In this document: one piece after another, positions 1-11,046 of the stretch
How positions within the stretch are numbered: the first letter of the stretch is position 1
How the letters are laid out: each line of letters opens with the position of its first letter
Assembly: GCF_000142905.1 (NCBI RefSeq)
Contig: NW_013657679.1
Span: forward strand, 589,206-651,553
Reading direction: 5' to 3'
Length of the DNA: 62,348 bases
Origin: Thecamonas trahens ATCC 50062
Lineage: Eukaryota; Apusozoa; Apusomonadida; Apusomonadidae
The notes under the pieces: model-generated
Seen by the model: the letters and a program-made list of their open reading frames with translations, nothing else
Databases searched by the model: none
Told to the model about the DNA's origin: nothing
Made by a program: the position numbers and the translations under genes

Positions 1-278
1 CCTTGCCATCGGAGCAAGGGGAAGGGGTGGTATGTGATAGTTGCAGTCGGGATCTTGTCTGCTGTTACAATGGCGGCAACTCTTCCCGGTCCCCCCCCCC
101 CCCCCCCCCCCCCCCTCCCCCCTCTCCCCCCTCTCCCCTCCCTCCCCCCCCTTCCCACCTCGCCCCTTCCACCCCCACACCTCTACACTCCAACTCACCC
201 ACACCAGGCCGATAGTATTCCTGGTGAGCGAGCCTTCTGTGTGGACTGAGGCAGCAAGCGCTGGCGTTTGAGTACGAG
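1..278 (+). other. Leader region with possible 5'UTR intron and a 25-C run
   Basis: The region upstream of the first gene holds an uninterrupted run of 25 C at 91-115. A candidate intron runs from a GTATGT donor at 30 to an acceptor at 206-207; the string caactcacccacaccag just before 208 carries the ACTCAC element seen in other introns here. Nothing in the 208-278 segment is open in frame with the ATG at 279, so I read it as untranslated leader. Alternatively, positions 1-29 joined to 208-249 could be the last codons of a gene lying off the window. Confidence 0.35.
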
Positions 279-731
279 ATGGAGGGAGGCCGGCTGAAAG
301 TGGCCGAGGCGGTGTCGGCGGCGCTGCATGCGCTGATGGTGGAGGAGATGATGCGTGTCATGGCGATGGAGGCACCGACGCCGGTGGATGTGGCCGAGGC
401 CTTTGTGATAGCGCCGGATGTTGTAACGGCGGCGCGTGAGGCTGGGCTCGACGATAGCGAGGACCTGGCCGCTCTGCGCGAGTACATGAGGGCGTTGGAA
501 GAGGAGATGGTCTCGGTCCTCTCGCGATCGCTCTTCCAGCGGCAGCGGTATGTGTACTCGGAGCTGGGCGGGATTGTGATGGACGTGTCGTCGCTGGTGG
601 GCGCGCCGATGGCGATGCTCGTCGAGCCCGAGCTGGCGGTGGTGGCGTGGACGAAGCCGGCGCTGCACGGCCGGCCGATGCCAAGCGGCGGCGGCGGCTC
701 GATCCGGCTGCGGCATTACTCGCGGCTGTGA
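279..731 (+). CDS. Hypothetical protein, 150 aa
   Basis: The reading frame codes for 150 residues, with an alanine- and acid-rich helical first two thirds (VAEAVSAALHALMVEEMM near the start) and a Gly-rich end. I do not recognise the family. The ATG at 279 is the first in frame after a TGA at 225, and GC-rich third positions match neighbouring genes, which argues that it is real. It converges on the amino acid transporter with 20 bp between the stops. No signal peptide, membrane segment or zinc motif is visible. The first exon could lie upstream, so the start is uncertain. Confidence 0.55.
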   Translation: MEGGRLKVAEAVSAALHALMVEEMMRVMAMEAPTPVDVAEAFVIAPDVVTAAREAGLDDSEDLAALREYMRALEEEMVSVLSRSLFQRQRYVYSELGGIVMDVSSLVGAPMAMLVEPELAVVAWTKPALHGRPMPSGGGGSIRLRHYSRL

Positions 732-751
732 GAGCAGGGATACAATGTCGT

Positions 752-2397
752 TTACAGCTCGGCGGCCTGGTCGGGGAAGATGGTGACATACGTGGCAAAG
801 GCAAAGGCGAGGAGGCCAATGGTGAGGACGGCGTAGGCGACGGAGCGGCCGGAGAAGATGGTCGAGTACGGCGTGACCTGCGAGCCCTTGCCCCAGCGCG
901 AGACCATGTAGTTGTGGGAGAGGATGAGCAGCATGGGCGGGATGATGAGCTCGAGGAAGAAAGCAAAGAGGCCGGTGATGGTGAAGATCTCGTTGAGGTT
1001 GCCGGTGTAGAGGCCGAGGCCGAGCGGGGGATGGCGGCGATGAAGCGGAAGAGCAGCTGGCAGAGGCGGTCGGAGGCGCCGGTGAGGCCGCGGAAGGAGG
1101 CGATGAGCGCGTTGGGCGCCGAGTGGAAGAGGTTGTCGCCGAGGGTGACGCAGATGAGCGGGTAGACGGTGAGCATGTCCAGGGTGGGGAAGAGCATGAC
1201 CGAGAGCTTGACAATGTACGCCCACCAGAGGGTGTGGCCCTCGCCCCAGCCGCCAGCGCGGCCGGTGTACGAGTTCCAGTTGAGGGTGATGAGCGGGGTG
1301 ACGCCCGAGCCAAAGGCCATGCCGCAGAGCGCGCCGATGAGGAGGTAGCAAAAGGCGGCGACGGAGATGCCGGCGGCGGTGAGGCCGAGAAGCGAGCGCT
1401 TGGGCGTGATGGGCTGGATGACGTTGGGCATGTTGTAGTGGACGTTGAGGGCAACGGCCGAAAAGGTAAAGGCGGTGCCAAAGCCGGACCACTTGACATG
1501 CTCGGTGGCGTGCGAGATGTATGGCGCCGATGTCGATGACGACTCGGGATCAAAAGTGTTCGGGTACTTGAGCGCCACGCCTGCGCTGATGACGAGGACG
1601 CAAAAGGCGCAAAACCGGTAGACGGTCATGATCATCTGCAGCCACTTTTGCTCCGCGACGTCGCGGGTCGAGACGATGACGACAAAGATGCCAAAGGCGG
1701 TGACCCAGAGGTAGTACCCGGTCTGGCACGAGTGGCTCGGGTCATCGTAGATGGAGCAGTCCTTGGAGAGCGCGTACTTGAAGAAGAGCGTGTCGGCCGA
1801 CGAGGCAAAGACGGCAACAAACGACCAGAGCACACCGTAGCAGTACAGCGCCATGACCACCTGAGTGAAAACCTGCATGCGGACGCCGCCAAACAGGCGC
1901 GAGGCCGCCACGAAATCGAACCTTCGATACCCGATGCGGTTGCGGGGATAGCCAGCGGCATCGGCCTCGGAGGCGGTGCCTGCGGCATCGAGCGTCGACT
2001 CGGTTCGCCCACGGCCGGCAACAGAGCCTGCCTTGGCTGAGGAGTACTCGTCGGCTTCTGCATCGCCTCTGGCGGCGTGCGGGTGAGCGTGCGGGCCCGA
2101 GTTGACGAGTGATGATGACTCGGTGAGAAGCGGCTTGCCCGAGTCTGTGAGGGCGAGGACGCCCTCTGCGCGGGCAAGGACCTCGACGACGTAGAAGACA
2201 CAGACGAGTGCGAGAAAGGCAAAGATGATGACGCAGATGGTGGTCAGTCGCCAGCCGGCCTTGTAGTAGGCAAAGGGAATGGAGAAGACGCCTGTGCCAA
2301 TGATGTAGTTGATCATGGTCCCAAACCCGACCAGCCGCGAGTACGTCTCCACCTCTTCTGTCCCGCCAGTCACGCGTGGCACCTCATACGTCGGCAT
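752..2397 (-). CDS. Amino acid/auxin permease family transporter (SLC36/SLC38-like), frameshifted
   Basis: A polytopic membrane protein of about 548 aa once a frameshift is allowed for. The start, MPTYEVPRVTGG, is followed by the first helix with GTGVFSIPFAYYKAGW, typical of Aa_trans (AAAP) transporters that move neutral amino acids with H+ or Na+. About ten further hydrophobic segments follow. The frame breaks at a run of five G on the plus strand (1026-1030). Upstream of it the protein reads FRFIAAIP and becomes Ser/Pro-rich nonsense; the neighbouring frame reads LGLGLYTGNLNEIFTITG and ends with the last two helices at 752. One extra base in the run restores a length divisible by three. Either a sequencing undercall or a real lesion fits. 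Substrate cannot be read from sequence. Confidence 0.85.
1026..1030 (-). other. Apparent -1 frameshift in a G5/C5 run of the transporter gene
   Basis: On the minus strand the run is CCCCC between the Ile codon of IAAI and CGCTCGGC. Six C would give IPPLGLGLYTG, continuous with the downstream membrane helices. Confidence 0.75.
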
Positions 2398-3196
2398 GTA
2401 GTCACAATGTCCGAGTTAGAGTGGTTGTGGATGGGCTTGTCTGCTTCTCTTGTCGCGAAGTCGAGTCTGTCTTGTCTTTGCCCTTGCCTGTGCGTCGAGT
2501 CTGTCGCCGTGTGTGTGTGACACTTTGCCCGCCAATTCGAGTACGTCACACGACGTCATCAACACGACATGACACGTTGCCCGACTGCCGGCCTATGTGG
2601 GCGATGCACACGTTGCTACACAAAGGTGAGCGTGACCGAGCGGGAGGCAGAGGCGATGCCATCGGCGGGGAGGAGGGTCAACGTCGACACGGCCAGGTTG
2701 GCCAGGGGGCGAGATGCACGAGATCTCTTGCCGCCCAGCAATGGTGTCGTGAGCGAGATGTCGCTGCTGTCAGCGAGGGTGGCAAAGGACACGGGGCCGT
2801 TGGCGCGTGATCCGATCATCGGCGAGATACTCCAGGTCGATCGGGACGGGCGCTGGCATATCGGCCAGCTACCCCCATCACTTCCCCATCGCGATGATCG
2901 CCTTTGTCTTGCGTGATCTCATGCTCTCGCGTGCGCGCTCGTATCTGGGATGAGCATACAGGTTGGCCCGATTCAACCGCATTACAGCCAGCAAAGCTGC
3001 AACATGCTCGTGAACAACCCTACATGTAGCTGTGATGACCTTCCACCCTCTTCCACACGGCCAGCAAGAGCCCGGTAGCTTGGCCGGTGGAAGGCTCGAA
3101 ACGGCTTCTTTCTCAGAATTTTTTCGGCTTCTCCAGTTTCCACCAGCGGCTGTCTCACGCCTGTGCCCAGTGCAGCACAGAACACCCGACTCCATC
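2398..3196. other. Divergent intergenic region, about 800 bp
   Basis: Lies between the starts of the transporter (minus) and the HEPN/STAND gene (plus). Short frames exist on both strands at 2569-2916 and 2616-2819, but neither shows a domain, a membrane segment or a convincing start. I see no gene. The open frame of the next gene extends up to 3032, so a longer N-terminus for it is possible. Confidence 0.4.
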
Positions 3197-6100
3197 ATGG
3201 CAGCACACATGGTCACCCTGAACAGGACAGATCACGCGTTCTGCATGTACTCAGCTGTGACGTCACGTGCGGAGCCTTTGCTCTCTGACTTTGTGAAGGG
3301 TGTATTTGCAGCGGGTTTCTCGCCGGTGGCCGACCGGACCTGGTTCCAAGCGCTGAAGACGACGCTGACACGGACCATGAGCGTGCACTTGAAGACGGTC
3401 GACGATGTGCTTGATGTATACTCGGCGACTTTTCTCCTTCGCAAGCAGTTCAAGCTCGTACTGGCCGTACTCGGCTGGTTGCCCGAGTCTGAAAACGCCG
3501 CGCACCTGCACAAGGCTGTCGACACCATCTTCTACTCGCGCAACTGGATCTCCCACGGCTCACTGCGCCTAGGTGAGGCCGAGCGCGCCGTCAACGCGCT
3601 GAAGCATATACTGCGCACCATATCGCCTTTCCGGCTGGAATCTGTGCTTGAAGCAGTGCGTGGTGTCGAAGAGAAGTATGCCCCAACACCGCTGGCCGAC
3701 GTGACCGGCGTGCTGGCGCAGGTGTGCGCCGGACTGGTCGCCAGGCCGTCTGAAATCGACGCGCTAGAGTGGGTGAAGGACCAAGCGGATGAGGTGACTC
3801 TGTCCGATGTCGAGTACGCGTATGTGGTGATGCGCCGTGGCTTTGCGGAGCTATTCAACGCGTTCCGTTCTGTACTCCATGATTGCCGAATCACCAAACC
3901 TGACGAGGCGCATGTGCTCTGCTGCTTTGACTGCAAAATGATGGTGCTCAAGTGCCGAGACTTTCCTTTCGATACCGAGGCGCAGCTGAGTAACAGCGAA
4001 CGAGCGAGCAAGGATGCCTTGACTACTCACTTGGGCAAGGAAGGGTGCACCGCGTGCGCCGAGACGGTCGCATGGTGCTGCCACGATGTGGCCTCGCTCA
4101 AGAATCACCTCGACAAATGTACCATTGGCGACTCGGCATGTGGCAACGGCATGGGCGATCTAACCATTGATCTAATGGCACTCGTCAAGCAGCGCCATAA
4201 CATGGCGCACGGTAGTGCTGACGCAACGGGATGGGTCGTCCTCAACCGTCTGGGTGCGCTGAAGCGGGTACTCGACGCGCTGGCAACCAGGACATACCTT
4301 TCCGACGACCGTGCATCGCATGTTGGCGCATGCGCCGCAAGTGTCGCGAACGAGATGGACCAGCTCACGAGCGTGCTGCGCGACTCTGTAGGTGGATGCG
4401 TGGAGGAGCGCATTGAGGCGGTGTTGGAGCAGCTCGGGTCAAGCTTTCAGCCTGTCGTCATCAAGTGCCCTGTGGTGAAGGCAACACCACTCCCAACGAA
4501 CATCGACGCGGCACAGCACGCCCTGGGCGGATGTCTCGTTTGCGTCTGGCATGGCAAGATACCGCAGTTGTCAGACGGCGCAGCCAGAGACACCATGCTC
4601 ACCCAGCTCCGCGTGCTGCGCGTCGCAGTCGCCAAAGAGCGCAAGACGTACCGTTTGCGCAGCTTGACTGAGATTGCGGCCAAAATCCACGAGCTGGCGA
4701 ACAAGAGCAAGACCGACAAAGCCAGAGCTGATCTCGAGAGCATGCTTCAGCTGGTGGGCGTGTCGACTGAGATGTCGGATGACGAATTGGGCGAGACTGT
4801 GCTAAGCTGGATAGACTCGCTCGACGTCTGTGTCTGCCATGCACCCGTGCGCTCAGCGATCGTTGAGCCGGCCACCTGCTCGTGTGAGAAGGAGCTGCTT
4901 GCATTGGTGCCGAAGCGCGAGCGCGCGTTGTTTGGACGAGATCGCATCCAGGCGGCTTGTGTGGCGCTCAATGACGACGAACTCCCGACGAAGTTTGCGA
5001 GGCTGGCGACTTTTCTGCAGGCCATGGACTGCGAGGTGGCTCGGGATGTGTTTGCTAGATCTGGCAAGGTGATTGCCCGCGTTATGGCGATGAGGACTAC
5101 GGTGCCGTTCGGATTTTTGCGGCGCGAGATCGCTGGCGTGGACGCAAAGTACGTTGGTCGGCACGACAAGGTGAAGCAGCTCACAGACGCTTTCGAGGCC
5201 GCCGCCGCTTCTGATGGCCGCGGGCCGGTTCAAGCATTCATGGTGTGCGGCGAGACAGGAATGGGCAAGACAACGACGGTCGTTGAGGCGCTGCGACAAC
5301 ATCACCGCAATGGGCGCGTGTTGGCGGAGAAGGGAAAGTGGGTGCTGCACATGCGTGTGCAGGGGCGGATGGTTCACGAAGCACTCGATGAGCTTGCGGC
5401 GATTGCTCGTGAGCAGCGCGCCGCACTTGGTGTGGCAGCAGACGTTGTAGACGACGGCGAGTATGTGGAGAGCCTGGTGAAGTTCTGCCGTCGCGATGAG
5501 ACGGTGTGGGTCCTCGTTGTTGACGATGTCTTGGCCTGCAGTGTGTGGAATGAGATCTGCGGCAAGTTTGCTGGTGTGCCCGGCGGTGTAGTGGTGGGTA
5601 CATCGCTTGCGGACGAGTCGGTCTGGGCCGAAGCGGCCGTTGACATTGTGCGGCTGGAGCCGCTCACCCGTGATGAGGCCAAGGTGCTTGCCAAGCGGGT
5701 TGGGCTTGACCTCGAGCCTGATGTCTGGGACGAAGTTGCAGCGTTCTGTGACAAGACATTGCAAAACCTGCCGCTCGCGGTGCGGCTGTTTTTCACCCAG
5801 GCAAGAAACCGGTGCGGAGTTGAAATCCAGAGCCTAATGCAGGACCCTGTGTTTGTTCTCGAGGGCGGCGAGGAGCATTTGCGCGGGGTACTCGGGACGA
5901 TGCGCTTGGCGCTGCGTGGACTGGATGACAACGCCCGCGGGATGATGGCTGTACTTGCAGTGATTGATGTCGATCGCGTACCTACGTTCCTGCTCGACGG
6001 ACGCGTGATCGACGGTCTTGTAATGGAACCTGTGGATGGCGTTCCGCTGTCGAAGGGGTTGGCGGCTGACCGCGCGGCACTGGTGCTGCGCCAGGAGGGG

Positions 6101-7780
6101 CTTGTGCGACTTATGAGCGACGAACGTGGGCGTGTGTGGTACCAGACCCACGCACTGATTCGCGAGGCTGTGCGTGTGGCTCTAGGTGGCGATGTTGTGA
6201 GCAATGGTGGGGTAGTGGCGAGTCGGCTGATCGGCGCGCGCGTGAAGTACGACGGTGAACGCGTTCCGGAGTTGGTGTTTGGCGAACTGGCCGACGTTCT
6301 GGAGACGGTCTGGCGGGCGAACTGGCCAGAAGCAGATGTATGGGTGTTGTCGGTTGGTGAGCGGCTGGCACACGCGCATGTCATGCTCGATCGCGTCATG
6401 GGGTGGGCCGACGCGGGAGTCGCGCGACATGACAAGGACGAATGCTCCCTGGTGTCATTCCGCAACTTGCGTGGCCGGGTCCACCAATCACGGGGCCAGT
6501 ACGGTGAGGCGCTGGCCGAGTACCGTGCAGTGCTTGCTGTGGGCGAGCGGGAGGACGTACTCGGCCCCGAGCATCCATCGACGCTGACGACGCGGCACGG
6601 CATTGCTGGCGTGCTGGAAGCACAGGGCCAGTACGCCGAGGCGCTGGCCGAGTACCGTGCAGTGCTTGCTGTGCAAGAGCGGGAGGACGTACTCGGCCCC
6701 GAGCATCCATCGACGCTGACGACGCGGCACAACATTGCTGTCGTGCTGGAAGCACAGGGCCAGTACGCCGAGGCGCTGGCCGAGTACCGTGCAGTGCTTG
6801 CTGTGCGCGAGCGGGAGGACGTACTCGGCCCCGAGCATCCATCGACGCTGACGACGCGGCACGGCATTGCTGGCGTGCTGGAAGCACAGGGCCAGTACGC
6901 CGAGGCGCTGGCCGAGTACCGTGCAGTGCTTGCTGTGCAAGAGCGGGAGGACGTACTCGGCCCCGAGCATCCATCGACGCTGACGACGCGGCACAACATT
7001 GCTGGCGTGCTGGAAGCACAGGGCCAGTACGCCGAGGCGCTGGCCGAGTAGCGTGCAGTGCTTGCTGTGCGCGAGCGGGATGACGTACTCGGCCCCGAGC
7101 ATCCATCGACGCTGACGACGCGGCACAACCTAGCCGTCGCTGCTCTTCTTGGTGGAAAGTCGCACGCGGCGCTTTCGCTGCGCTGTTTGATGGATCATGC
7201 TGGGATTGATGACGCCCTCGTACTGGTAAGCTGTCTTGCAGTCGTGCACTGGAATGGTGCATGCGACATGGCGTCGACCGTCGCTCATCACTTTCCACAT
7301 GTCCTTGAAACGCCTCTCGTTGGCGATACACAATCCGAGAGCACTTGGATTCTGACACACCTGATCCTTGCGGTTGTTCTTGTGGCAGGCAAGTTCCGTG
7401 ATCATGCTGCCGCTGCCGACCACCTGGCTGCGGTTGTCGACCTCGTAGGCGATCGTGGGCTTCCTATTCATTCACGACTGCTCGACAACCTTGGGTTCTC
7501 GGCCTTGTGCTCTGCTCCAGACGTGCTGACTACAAGGATCCGCCGCTATCGCAAGGAGCACAGACGGCGCACGAAGCACGGTGAAGTGCTTGCTCCGCCT
7601 CCATTGTCACTCGACGAGGTCATTGTTGCGCTTCGTGCGCGGTTTGGTGATGATGGCAGTGGTGTCGCCGAGGCCGAGCCAAGTGATCAGGCTAAGGGCA
7701 AGTCGAAGATGAAGAGCAAGAGCAGGAACAAGAAGAAGAAGAAGGCCAAGAAGAAGAACAAGGGGCAGCGGCGACGATAA
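3197..7780 (+). pseudogene. HEPN-HEPN-STAND NTPase-TPR protein (NLR-like) with an in-frame TAG
   Basis: Read through one TAG, this frame codes for 1527 aa. Near the N-terminus are two HEPN-type motifs, RNWISHG (residue 115) and RHNMAHG (residue 333), each an R-x4-H in a helical context; HEPN domains are often RNases or partners in immune proteins. A STAND/NB-ARC NTPase follows, with Walker A GETGMGKTT (about 685), Walker B VWVLVVDD (about 770) and a GLPL-like NLPLAVRLF. From about 1099 come five kinesin-light-chain-like TPR units of 44 residues, then a helical region and a Lys-rich tail. The stop at 7049-7051 sits in TPR unit 5, exactly where the other units have Tyr TAC. The frame stays open after it to 7780. 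It may be a recent nonsense allele, a sequence error, or a real truncated product of 1284 aa. ATG 3197 is preferred; 3032 and 3209 are alternatives. Confidence 0.8.
6521..7135 (+). repeat. 132-bp tandem repeat array encoding TPR units
   Basis: Five near-identical 132-bp units begin at 6521, 6653, 6785, 6917 and 7049; the first four start TACCGTGCAG and the fifth TAGCGTGCAG. Unit differences alternate (GEREDV/HGIAG, QEREDV/HNIAV, REREDV/HGIAG, QEREDV/HNIAG), so units 3-4 look like a 264-bp copy of units 1-2. The identity at DNA level implies recent expansion or gene conversion. Confidence 0.9.
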
Positions 7781-8061
7781 AACTGTATTGCCATCGACCG
7801 TCTCGCCAACCCACGCGTCTATCCGCTTGCGCCATCACCGGCAAAGTTGAGAAGGGGGTACCTACCCAGCTGCCGATCTACCAATTGATGCCGTCGGTGT
7901 CGAGGCGACTGGGGTAATAGGCGAATGATAGGGTGGCTTTAATGGCCCAGCTTCGTTGTCGTCCATCGCCCGCTGCCCGTGCGACCACCCGCCGACCAGC
8001 CACCAGCCACGAGCCTTGGTGGACAAACACACTTGTCTTTGCGGCTGTCGACAGAGGGACC

Positions 8062-8136
8062 ATGCTGCGGATGACCCATATCAGCCTGCCTGTTCTGGGC
8101 CAGGCCTCTGCTGTACGGGGCGTGATGCAGCCTGTG

Positions 8137-8168
<32 letters not shown>

Positions 8169-8763
8169 CAGGGGGCCATCCCGGACCGACGCGGCGGAGG
8201 GGTGAAGCGGGGTCTGGGAGGGGGAACGGGGGGACTGACAGTGGATGGAGGTGTGGACCGGGGTGTAGCGGAGTGTGTCGAAGCGGGCAGCCAAGCCACT
8301 GCAGGTGCTGGTGGCCAAGGATGGAGTGGAGGTGGCCGGGCGGGCGCGGGTGCGCGGCGAGCGGGTCGGCGTGGCGGCTGGCTTTATGCGCAACAAGCTG
8401 TACCCTGCGGGCGATGCGGTGTATGACACCGAGGTCAACCGGGCGCTGTTTGCGCGCGAGGAGGCGATCGAGGCGGCGACCAAGGCGGCGGCTGGTGAGC
8501 GGGCTGCACAGGCCGAGGCCAATGCGAGCGCGGCCAAGGCGGTGCTGGAGGTGGCGGCGGGCAAGGGCGAGCTTGCGGTCGCGCTGGAGCCCGGACGGAA
8601 CGGCGCCAACGTGTTTGGCGTGGCCAAGGCTGTCGGCGACGGTGCAGCTGGCGATGCGAGTCTGATCTCGCTGCTCGGCCTGCCCAAGGCTGTGCTCGGC
8701 CAGGGCGTGCACGAGGTGGCTATTGCCGGCTCGGCAGCCAAGCTGACGGTTCGGGTCGGGTGA
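8062..8763 (+). CDS. Mitochondrial ribosomal protein bL9m
   Basis: Large-subunit mitochondrial ribosomal protein of the bacterial L9 family. The body begins LQVLVAKDGVEVAGRARVRG and contains GVAAGFMRNKLYPAGDAV, which matches the bL9 N-domain signature for rRNA binding; a long Ala-rich helix and a small C-domain follow. The open frame has no ATG near its start, so I infer a first exon at 8062-8112 (MLRMTHISLPVLGQASA, a plausible mitochondrial presequence). It is joined to 8269 by a phase-0 intron with donor GTACGG, a GGGACTGAC branch-like element and acceptor gtgtag. The result is 181 aa. The intron holds a (GT)n repeat at 8139-8162. It converges on the next minus gene with 29 bp between. Confidence 0.75.
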
Positions 8764-8792
8764 GGTGCTTCGTAAACGATAGGGATCGCGAT

Positions 8793-10088
8793 TTATGCGC
8801 GACGTGGATCGAGGAGCGCGGCGTGGGCGAGCGAGGCGAGATCCTGGAGTCGTGCGGCGCGGGAGGCGCGGGTGTGGGCGAGCGAGTCGACAAAGGCGAT
8901 CTGGTCGTCGTCGAGGACCAGCGCCGACCACTGCGCGGCAGCGGTGTCGCAGGAGAACGGCCGCAACGGAGCAAGCTGAAAGGCGTCGTCGGGAGCAGAC
9001 GTGTTGGCGGAGACGGCGAGGCGCGTGGCGCGGTCACGCTGCAGGGTGGCCACAAAGATGGCGGCAAGCGAAGCCGGCGTAGTGAGCAGGACCGAGAGGA
9101 TCTCCTTCTTGGTCGCCACCACCCGGCGGCGGCGCTCGGCGTCAGCAGGCGTGTCATCGGCAGCTGCCTCGGCAGCCGCCTCAGCAGTGAGTGCGGTGAT
9201 CTGTACGAGGAGCTGCGAGATGCGAGTCGAGGAGAAAGCGACGCGGATGCGCCACCCGAGGACAGCAGCAGCAAGGCGGTCAGTCGAGCTCGGGGCAAGC
9301 GCCTTGTCCTGGCGCGGCGTCTCGTCGTCTGACCAGGCCACAGCGGCCGTAAAGTCAGCGGCACCCGACGATGACTCGAACACGTCGGAGATATCCGCGG
9401 TGACAGCGGCGCCAGCGATGGAGGCAGAATCCGAGTCCGACGTGGTGGGGTGTGGCTCGGCATGGGTGTCTGGCCAAGCCACGTCGTCCACGCCAGCATC
9501 CGCTCGCCGCCACGACTCGCCAGCCGACGCCAGGCAGTCGACACCGACAGGCGCACCGTCCACACTGCCGCCTGCACCAGCATCCACCCGCTGCCAAGAC
9601 TCGCAAGCCGCATCCAGGTGAGCAATATCAAGCCCGTCGTCTCCAGCCTCCGACCCGTCGTCTGCGCCAGCATCCGCTCGCCGCCACGACTCGCCAGCCG
9701 CCGCCAGGCAGTCGACACCGACAGGCACGCCGTCCACGCTGCCGTCCATGCTGCCGTCTGCGCCAGTATCCGCTCGCCGCCAAGCACTTGCACCTTCCAC
9801 CACATCTCCAGCCCCAGCCCCAGCCTCCGACCTCTCCTCCGACCCGACACTGTTGTCGGCCTCGGCGCCACCCTCACCGCCCTGGCCACTCTCACCCCGC
9901 CGCCACCCGGCTGCTGCAGCCACAATCGCATCCATCCCCAATCCCTCCTCCATCCCGCCATGCCCACTGCCGCTGGCGTCTCTCTCGTCGCCTTCCATTC
10001 CGCCGCTCGACTGCACAACCACGCGACGAGTGCTTCGCCCGCCGGCTGCTACCTCGCTCCATCGCTCCCGCGCGCCATGGGATCCCAT
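8793..10088 (-). CDS. Low-complexity repeat protein, unknown function
   Basis: A 431-aa protein I do not recognise. The N-terminal half carries four or five imperfect copies of a motif like ESWRRADAGADDG interspersed with VPVGVDCLA segments; the units are also similar at DNA level (repeats of ccgctcgccgccacgactcg on the plus strand around 9500-9780). The C-terminal half has a helical segment with an IQ-like stretch, LAAAVLGWRIRVAF, and an Asp/Ala-rich end. No membrane segment. The start at 10088 is 19 bp past the stop of the next upstream gene on the same strand. Confidence 0.6.
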   Translation of the reverse strand: MGSHGARERWSEVAAGGRSTRRVVVQSSGGMEGDERDASGSGHGGMEEGLGMDAIVAAAAGWRRGESGQGGEGGAEADNSVGSEERSEAGAGAGDVVEGASAWRRADTGADGSMDGSVDGVPVGVDCLAAAGESWRRADAGADDGSEAGDDGLDIAHLDAACESWQRVDAGAGGSVDGAPVGVDCLASAGESWRRADAGVDDVAWPDTHAEPHPTTSDSDSASIAGAAVTADISDVFESSSGAADFTAAVAWSDDETPRQDKALAPSSTDRLAAAVLGWRIRVAFSSTRISQLLVQITALTAEAAAEAAADDTPADAERRRRVVATKKEILSVLLTTPASLAAIFVATLQRDRATRLAVSANTSAPDDAFQLAPLRPFSCDTAAAQWSALVLDDDQIAFVDSLAHTRASRAARLQDLASLAHAALLDPRRA

Positions 10089-10107
10089 CGTTTATCCCCA
10101 CACCACC

Positions 10108-10839
10108 TCACATGACGTTCCAATCGCCGGTCTTGCGGTACTCAACAAGGACACGCCGTGCTGCGCGGGCTACCCTTTTGTCGGCGTCGTTGTGGAGGAT
10201 CTCGATGGCGGCGATGACGTCGGCTTCGAGGCGGAGCGGCGAGCCGTCGCAGAGGTTGTGAAGAACCTGGTAGCGGACGTCCGGATCGGGGTCGTTCACC
10301 ATGGCCATGATGCGCTTCCAGAACACGTCGATGTCCTTCTTGACGTGGCAGGGGCAGAGCTCGCGGAGTGCCAGCCGTCGTTCGCGCGCATCGACCGCAC
10401 GAGTGCCCTCCATGAACACCTCGAGGCTAACCGCGCACGAGCCGCTGGCCTCGGCAACCCGGTCGTTCACCTCACCAAGCGAGAGCGGCTTGCCCGAAAC
10501 AGAGTCGACGCACGCGAGGGCGTACGGATGGCTGCTGTCGGCGATGGCGATCGAGGCGGCTGGTTGGCTCTCGGCTCGCGCGCAGGACGCGGCAGCCACG
10601 CTCGCCTGCGCGGCGCGGAGCACAAACTCGGCCGCGGCGGCCACCGCAGTGTCTTCGTCGACGCCGGCGTCAGCGAGAAGCTCGCTAAATGCATCCATCC
10701 AGTCGGCAGGCACCGATGGCTCGTCGGCGGCCTCGGCAATCAGCACTGCCAGTGCCTCCATCAGACCGGCCTCTGCCGGCGGAGCGCGCGAGAGCACGTG
10801 CGAGAAGACATCAGACGCTAGATCCAAACTCACCTCCAT
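10108..10839 (-). CDS. HEAT-repeat protein
   Basis: A 243-aa protein starting MEVSLDLASDVF at 10839; an upstream in-frame extension to 10986 lacks supporting features. The C-terminal 80 residues look like HEAT repeats: MVNDPDPDVRYQVLHNLCDG and the end ARRVLVEYRKTGDWNVM resemble a widespread family of small HEAT proteins with VRYQxLHxLCDGSP and YRxTGxWN motifs. These form protein-binding solenoids; no partner can be inferred. The N-terminal part is Ala-rich and helical. Confidence 0.7.
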   Translation of the reverse strand: MEVSLDLASDVFSHVLSRAPPAEAGLMEALAVLIAEAADEPSVPADWMDAFSELLADAGVDEDTAVAAAAEFVLRAAQASVAAASCARAESQPAASIAIADSSHPYALACVDSVSGKPLSLGEVNDRVAEASGSCAVSLEVFMEGTRAVDARERRLALRELCPCHVKKDIDVFWKRIMAMVNDPDPDVRYQVLHNLCDGSPLRLEADVIAAIEILHNDADKRVARAARRVLVEYRKTGDWNVM

Positions 10840-11046
10840 GGCTACAGAATGTATGCTCAAAAGGAATGTGCACTCGGGTTTCACTCGGCCGCGCGCAGTA
10901 TGCGACGCGGTTTTGCCGCGACGGCAGTCGGAATGGTCGGAAGGCTTCGGCGTGTGGAATACTCGGCCGAGCTGGTTGCCTGGCAACGGGCGAGCCAGCG
11001 ACTCGAGACGGCACGACGCGATGAGGGCGGCACGTTTTGGGGACGA

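Noticed and set aside
195-1553. 452-aa minus-strand frame over the transporter
   Set aside because: Ser/Pro/Arg/His-rich composition of an out-of-frame reading; the neighbouring frame has clear membrane helices.
5374-7128. 584-aa open frame on the minus strand across the TPR array
   Set aside because: It is antisense to the repeats, reads as Ser/Arg-rich low complexity with the same 44-residue period, and has no domain. A shadow of the plus-strand gene.
6521-7135. Regular repeats resembling a CRISPR array
   Set aside because: No unique spacers; the units are 132-bp coding TPRs in a eukaryotic gene.
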